A stretch of 64,000 bases of DNA from R-RK-3 sp963834945 (GTDB taxonomy: Bacteria > Pseudomonadota > Alphaproteobacteria > Rhizobiales > Rhodomicrobiaceae): contig CAWIDT010000012.1 of NCBI GenBank assembly GCA_963834945.1, positions 124,001 to 188,000 of the forward strand, given 5' to 3'. Positions 59,739 to 64,000 of the stretch are shown here, in pieces (within the stretch, counting starts at the first letter, position 1; each line of letters begins with the position of its first letter). The position numbers and the translations under genes are program-made. The notes beneath the pieces were generated by a model that saw nothing but the letters and a program-made list of their open reading frames with translations, did no database searches and was not told where the DNA came from.

Positions 59739-60792
59739 TAGAGCGGGATCGGATTAGGCGGAATCGGAAAATTGGGATTCTCTTCCTTCGCGAACAGTGA
59801 TTCATCATCGGTGCTGGAGAGGAGGCCGGCATGGATGGGGAAGCCTTATTCGATCGATCTTAGGGAACGTGTCGTCAAGCGCGCGGCTGCGGGCGAAAGC
59901 ATTCGCGCTATTGCGGCGGCGTTCGAAATCAGTCCGTCGGCGGTGTCGAAATGGGCTGGAAGGCAGCGGGCGACGGGGAGCGTCGCGCCGGCTCAGATGG
60001 GTGGCTATAAGCCGGTGATCTTGGCAGCGCATCGCGATTTTGTTCACGCCCGCTTTGCTGAGGTGCCCGAGTTGACCTTGCGCGGGCTGAAAAAGGATCT
60101 GGCCGAGCTCGGCGTCAAGGTGAGCTATGGCGCGGTCTGGAGCTTCGTCCATGCCGAGGGCCTGAGCTTCAAAAAAAACCGCGGTCGCAAGCGAGCAGGA
60201 CCGGCCCGACGTCGCCCGGCGCCGCACGCAATGGAAAAAATACCAGGCGAAAATCGATCCCACGCGGCTCGTCTTCATCGATGAGACCTGGACCAAGACG
60301 AATATGGCGCCGCTGCGAGGCTGGAGCGCTTGCGGCAAGCGCCTGATCGGCAAGTCGCCTCATGGTCACTGGCGAACCCAGACGTTCCTCGCCGCATTGC
60401 GCTGCGACCGGATTGAGGCGCCTTGCGTCTTTGATGGGCCGATCAACGGCGTGAAATTCCTCACCTATGTCCGGGAATTCCTTCTGCCCAGCCTGAAGGC
60501 TGGCGACGTTGTGATTATGGACAATCTCGGCAGCCACAAGGGACGGGCCGTTCGCCAAGCCATCCGCAGCGTCGGCGCGAAGCTCTTCTTCCTGCCGCCA
60601 TACAGTCCCGATCTCAACCCCATCGAACAGGTCTTTGCCAAGCTCAAACACTGGCTCCGAAAATCCGCAAAGCGCACGGTCGAGACCGTCTGCGATCGCA
60701 TTGGATCATTGCTCGATGACTTCCCGCCCAACGAGTGCAGAAACTATCTCGCAAACTCGGGGTATGCTTCCAATTAAAGTGATCCCGCTCTA
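59739..60792 (+). mobile_element. IS630-family insertion sequence (1054 bp) inside an AI-2E gene
   Basis: The left end TAGAGCGGGATCGGATTAGG and the right end, on the minus strand TAGAGCGGGATCACTTTAAT, are inverted repeats that begin with TA, the IS630 target dinucleotide. One transposase gene in two frames fills the interior. Missing host sequence between the two AI-2E fragments means an adjacent deletion accompanied or followed the insertion. Confidence 0.88.
59835..60777 (+). CDS. IS630 transposase in two overlapping frames joined at an A8 tract
   Basis: The first frame from MGKPYSIDLRERVVKRAAAG to FKKN (HTH domain; stop 60284) and the second ending at 60777 overlap. At TTCAAAAAAAACC (60168-60180) a +1 shift joins FKK to TAVASEQDRPDVARRRTQWK. 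The second frame carries the DDE domain: VFIDETWTKTNMAPLRGWS, VVIMDNLGSHKGRAVRQA and LPPYSPDLNPIEQVFAKLKH, so all three acids are present. The same tract occurs in the IS630 at 63451, supporting programmed frameshifting rather than decay. Confidence 0.85.
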
Positions 60793-61248
60793 GCGAAAGC
60801 GTTCAGCGACGTCCTCTATGTGCTCCGTCGCCCTCTGGATCTCCTCGATCGGCTTTTTGATCAGCCTCAGGCGCTGCTCCAGCTTGTCGAAGCTCGCCGG
60901 GAGGCGGGTCACCCATTCCTGTGCCGGCCGTGCCAGCGTCACCACCGCCCCGACGATCAGGCACAGCGCGCCGGCGACGATGATGGCCGAGGCGAAGGCG
61001 CGGGGCAGCCGGAAGCGCTCCAGCCACTCGACGGCGGGCGAGAGCAGAATGCTGAGCGGGATGGCAATGGTGATCGGGACAAGCACCGGCGCGGCGAAAT
61101 AGAACGTATAGAACAGCGCGATGACGAAAATTCCGATGGTAGCCCAGCGCGGGGCGGCGATAGTCGCCGGCAGCGCCGCGCGCGTCCCGTCATCGGCGGC
61201 GGAAGGAAGGGCGCTCCGATCCGGCGCGAGCCGTTTCGCTTCCGCCAT
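60793..61248 (-). pseudogene. N-terminal part of an AI-2E family transporter, cut by IS630
   Basis: About 150 residues from MAEAKRLAPDRSALPSAADD. Membrane segments ATIGIFVIALFYTFYFAAPV and FASAIIVAGALCLIVGAVVT, then EWVTRLPASFDKLEQRLRLI and HIEDVAERF, end at the IS630 right terminal repeat. The C-terminal end is at 59586-59738. The gene is inactive. An intact homologue exports signals or other solutes. Confidence 0.82.
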
Positions 61249-61749
61249 GGCATGATCTCGTGGTTCGCGGGGGGCCGGGGTGCGAAGGCGCGTGAGGGCG
61301 ACGGCTCGGCACCTGCTGGGCTACGGGCGCTTTTAGCGCAAATGCCGCGATCGGGTAATGAATTTCTCATGCCTTGGGTGCGCGGCGGCAGGCCTCCGGT
61401 AGCCATGTGCGAAGCGATGGCTCCCATGCCTGTCCGCATGGCGCCGCCGCGACCGGTGGCGCACAGCCGAAGCGTCCTCTCTCCGGCTCTCCTACCGTCT
61501 TGTACACCCACATTTTTTCACGCCTCGAGACCTTCCCGCCGAGTCGCGGAAGCAGCCCCAGAGCTAGCGCTGGCCACCCCGTCCCGCCGCTAGATGTCGC
61601 CACTGGAGTAATTTCTTCGTCAGCGCGACGATTTTCTCTTGAAAACGGGGGGCATAGCGTGCATTTACCCCCCCTTGTAAGCCGGAGGTCATGCAGTGCT
61701 TGTTCCGCCGGTTTTGTCTGGTCAATCTGCTGGTTGGGGAGGACGCCAC
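61249..61749. other. Intergenic region upstream of speD
   Basis: 501 bases without a recognised gene. It contains a GC-rich block (about 61367-61560) and the hairpin at 61646-61675. A minus-strand open frame through it gives no known domain. Confidence 0.5.
61646..61675 (+). promoter_or_regulatory. G6/C7 hairpin in the speD leader
   Basis: CGGGGGG at 61646-61652 and CCCCCCC at 61668-61674 enclose CATAGCGTGCATTTA. It lies about 75 bases before the speD start. It could be part of a structured leader (riboswitch or attenuator); no known class was recognised with confidence. Confidence 0.35.
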
Positions 61750-62253
61750 ATGGCGTATGATGTCGCCCTCTTCCAATTGGGGATGGACTTGGATTACGGT
61801 TCAAGCACCGCCCAAACGGAAGAAAAGCATTCCGTCTGCGGCCCAAGCGTGGCGCAGCTAGACGATAGAAAAGACTATTTTTGCACGCGTAATGGCGAGA
61901 CATTCGCCGGCACGCATCTTATCATCGATGTGAAGAACGGGTCTCGTCTCGACGATCTCCAGCACATCGAGAATACCTTCAGAAAATGCATCGAGGTCGC
62001 AGGCGCCACGCTCCTGCACATCCATATGCATCATTTTACACCCAATGGAGGCGTCTCGGGCGTCGCCGTGCTTGCTGAATCGCATATCAGCATTCACAGC
62101 TGGCCGGAATACGGCTATGCCGCCCTCGACATCTTCATGTGCGGTGACGCAAAGCCGCATCTGGCCGTGGACGTGATCCGCGAGGCATTCCGCCCAAGCG
62201 AAATCATCGTTCAGGAGCATTTGCGCGGCAGGGAAATCCAGGCCGCCGCTTAA
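61750..62253 (+). CDS. speD: S-adenosylmethionine decarboxylase proenzyme
   Basis: 167 residues from MAYDVALFQLGMDLDYGSST with GGGGAGG upstream. The self-cleavage site is LAESHISIHSWPEYGYAALD: cleavage before S111 makes the pyruvoyl group; H116 and C131 (IFMCGD) complete the site. The N-terminal 45 residues are longer than in the compact bacterial form. It makes decarboxylated SAM for spermidine synthesis by the downstream speE product. Confidence 0.95.
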   Translation: MAYDVALFQLGMDLDYGSSTAQTEEKHSVCGPSVAQLDDRKDYFCTRNGETFAGTHLIIDVKNGSRLDDLQHIENTFRKCIEVAGATLLHIHMHHFTPNGGVSGVAVLAESHISIHSWPEYGYAALDIFMCGDAKPHLAVDVIREAFRPSEIIVQEHLRGREIQAAA

Positions 62254-62297
62254 CAAGCGGCGACTTACGCCTCAAGGGGCTTCCTTGTAAAGGATGC

Positions 62298-62332
62298 TTG
62301 TGCCCGGCCACCGCGCCGGGCACAACCTTTTT
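62298..62332 (+). terminator. Intrinsic terminator or attenuator between speD and speE
   Basis: TTGTGCCCGGC, loop CACCGC, GCCGGGCACAA, then CCTTTTT. An 11-pair stem followed by a T run, 45 bases after the speD stop and 31 before the speE start. It should limit read-through into speE unless regulated. Confidence 0.8.
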
Positions 62333-62362
62333 CCCCGCATTGATCAGCCGAGGAACCGCCCG

Positions 62363-63220
62363 ATGACGCGATTGGTCGAGGAAACATTCAACCCGCATTT
62401 CCGCTGCGCTCTTGAAGCCGACACCGTGCTTTACGAGGGCAATACCGGGTTCCAAGACCTGATCATCTTCGACAACAAAACCTTCGGCCGGGTCATGATG
62501 CTCGACGGCGTCATTCAGCTCACCGATAAGGACGAATTCATCTATCACGAGATGATGGCGCATGTGCCGCTGTTCGGGGTCCGGGCGCCCGAGAGCGTGC
62601 TGATCATCGGCGGCGGCGATGGCGGCGTGCTGCGCGAAGTGCTGAAGCACGCCCGCGTGAAAAGCGTCGTGCATTGCGAGATCGACAAGGTCGTCGTCGA
62701 CATGTCGAAGGAATTTTTCCCCGGCATTTCGCAAGGCGCTTTCGATGATCCGCGCCTGGAGCTGCGCATCGGCGACGGCATCGAATTCGTCAAGAAGACG
62801 GAGCGCCGCTTCGACGCGATCATCGTCGATTCGACCGAGCCGGTCGGGCCTGCCAAGGTGCTGTTCACCGAGGAGTTCTTCAGCGCCTGCCAGCGGTCCC
62901 TGACGCCGGGCGGGGTATTCATCGGGCAGAACGGGCTGCCGTTCCTCTATCCAGAGCATCTCGCCGATAGCGGCCGCATCCTGCGCGGCCTGTTCGCCGA
63001 CGCGGCGTGCTTCATGTGCACCCAGCCGGCCTATTTCGGCGGGCCGTTCGCCCTGGCCTGGGGCGCGAACGATCCCGCGATCCGCGCCAGCGCTTCGACT
63101 GCGGTGATCGCGGAGCGCTACGCCGCGAGCGGCATCACGACGCGCTACTATAATCCGGCGGTCCACACCGCGTCGTTCGTCCTGCCCAACTACGTCGCCG
63201 AAGCCTGGGCCGCCACTTAA
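62363..63220 (+). CDS. speE: Spermidine synthase
   Basis: 285 residues from MTRLVEETFNPHFRCALEAD after GAGGAAC. Aminopropyltransferase signatures: TGFQDLIIFDNKTFGRVMML, YHEMMAHVPLF, VLIIGGGDGGVLREVLKH (motif I), CEIDKVVVDMSKEFFPG, and VDSTEPVGPAKVLFTEEFF with the catalytic Asp. It transfers aminopropyl from decarboxylated SAM to putrescine. An in-frame extension to 62294 overlaps the terminator and is rejected. Confidence 0.96.
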   Translation: MTRLVEETFNPHFRCALEADTVLYEGNTGFQDLIIFDNKTFGRVMMLDGVIQLTDKDEFIYHEMMAHVPLFGVRAPESVLIIGGGDGGVLREVLKHARVKSVVHCEIDKVVVDMSKEFFPGISQGAFDDPRLELRIGDGIEFVKKTERRFDAIIVDSTEPVGPAKVLFTEEFFSACQRSLTPGGVFIGQNGLPFLYPEHLADSGRILRGLFADAACFMCTQPAYFGGPFALAWGANDPAIRASASTAVIAERYAASGITTRYYNPAVHTASFVLPNYVAEAWAAT

Positions 63221-63370
63221 GAGACACCCCTTCAACTTCTGACGTCCCGGCCTTGAGCCGGGGCTATTGACCTTTCGGCAGGTGGAAGGGCCCGCTGGAT
63301 GCCAATGGATCCCGGATCGGCCTCCGGCCGTCCAGGACGACTCTCAGTTTCCAGAGCGTGTTCACTCAGT

Positions 63371-64000
63371 TAGAGCGTCGGGCGAGAAGTGTGAATCGTG
63401 AGATTCCCTTTTCTCGCGAACAGTGATTTTGTGGGGTCGGGAGGGACCTCATGGGCAAATCTGTTTCGTTGGATCTTCGGCTTCGAATGGTGCGCGGCAT
63501 TGCCTCTGGCAAGTCGCGCCGCGCGGTAGCGGCCCAGTTCGAGGTGGCGCCCTCGACGGCTGTGCGGGTGCAAGCCCGCTTTGCGGCTACCGGTTCGGTT
63601 GATCCGGCTAGACAGGGGCGCCCCAAGGGCTCGGGCAAGCTTGGCTGGTATCGGGAAGCCGTTCTCGACAAGGTGAAGGCGCAGCCGGACATCACCATGC
63701 CGGATCTGGCGGCTTGGCTGGAGGCGGCGCACGGGGTGACGGCCGATCCCTCGAACCTGTCCAAGTTTCTGTGCCGGCACGGGTTTACCTATAAAAAAAA
63801 CGCTGCTGGCATCGGAAAAAGAACGCGCTGACGTCAGGGTGGCCCGCCAGATGTGGTGCGACCGTCGCCAGCCTTTCATGCGCCGCCAACCGGCGCGGCT
63901 CGTCTTCATCGATGAGACCAGTGTAAAGACCAACATGACGCCCTTGCGTGGGCGCAGCCTGAAGGGAGCGCGGCTCATGGCCGATGCTCCCTTCGGCAAG
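63371..64000 (+). mobile_element. Second IS630-family element, truncated by the window edge
   Basis: It begins with TAGAGCGTCGGGCG, a terminal repeat of the same type as the element at 59739 but of different sequence. The transposase frame starts at 63451. The right end is outside the window. It lies 150 bases downstream of speE. Confidence 0.75.
63451..64000 (+). CDS. IS630 transposase (two frames, 3' end outside window)
   Basis: First frame: MGKSVSLDLRLRMVRGIASG to FTYKKN with an HTH (RRAVAAQFEVAPSTAVRVQA), stopping at 63831. At ACCTATAAAAAAAACG a +1 shift continues as KKTLLASEKERADVRVARQM and reaches LVFIDETSVKTNMTPLRGRS, the first DDE acid, before the window ends. The A8 slippery tract and shift direction match the IS630 at 59835 although the proteins differ. 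Confidence 0.8.

Noticed and set aside
63247..63264. CCCGGCC-TTGA-GCCGGGG hairpin as a speE terminator
   Set aside because: No T run follows, and similar small palindromes are common between genes here; left unassigned.

Overview
The window is high-GC bacterial DNA that most resembles a chromosomal segment of an alphaproteobacterium of the order Hyphomicrobiales (Rhizobiales). The support is gene content typical of that group (glnD next to murJ, FixJ-type two-component regulators, pgk followed by a CbbA-like aldolase, speD/speE, IS66 and IS630 elements) and a dispersed intergenic repeat of a kind common there. Species-level placement is not possible from sequence alone.

Layout. 1-7450: a minus-strand block with two epoxide-hydrolase-like alpha/beta hydrolases flanking a thioredoxin-fold protein, preceded by a signalling set (receiver-only regulator, FixJ-like regulator, GAF/PAS histidine kinase, MEDS-domain protein). 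Two copies of one palindrome, TCAcACCwwGGTaTGA, lie upstream of the hydrolase operon and of the FixJ-like gene. 7697-13016: accessory scar, with a truncated DUF499-type ATPase, an intact IS66 element, and a second, decayed IS66 element into which the first abuts. 13117-15080: dispersed repeat, SnoaL-like protein and a methyltransferase. 15712-16317: leuD. 16342-26726: an uptake and catabolic cluster (LysR regulator, polyamine-type ABC transporter, VOC protein, gamma-glutamyltransferase-family hydrolase, 2OG-Fe(II) oxygenase, an unrecognised protein, divergent nucleoside deaminase). 26845-30972: cation diffusion facilitator and a TRAP transporter. 31383-36782: DsbA-like protein, murJ, glnD and tRNA-Leu(CAG). 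36942-46502: VWA protein, secreted gamma-glutamyltransferase, beta-propeller plus MoaD-like pair, a broken SelD fusion, and a sulfite-oxidase-like/flavin reductase/DUF6510 trio. 46525-55080: lone GmrSD-like protein, ECF sigma/anti-sigma pair, methyltransferase, DUF2161 protein, cysG, secreted ClpP-fold protein and a phospholipid methyltransferase relic. 55522-59582: pgk, class II fructose-bisphosphate aldolase and a membrane-anchored glutamate-synthase-like protein. 59586-64000: an AI-2E transporter gene split by IS630, then speD and speE, then a second IS630 running off the right edge.

The metabolic themes are polyamines and amines (speD/speE, PotABCD-like uptake, two gamma-glutamyltransferase-family enzymes), nitrogen control (glnD) and detoxification (epoxide hydrolases). 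Genome decay is conspicuous. The SelD fusion, the PotA-like ATPase, a PmtA-like gene, the AI-2E transporter, the DUF499 gene and one IS66 tnpC are all interrupted. Either this lineage has recent pseudogenisation, or the assembly carries indel errors in G/C runs.

The most original observations are the twin palindrome that may define a regulon for the hydrolase operon, the amine/gamma-glutamyl uptake cluster, the propeller-MoaD pair, and the same A8 frameshift tract in two different IS630 copies.
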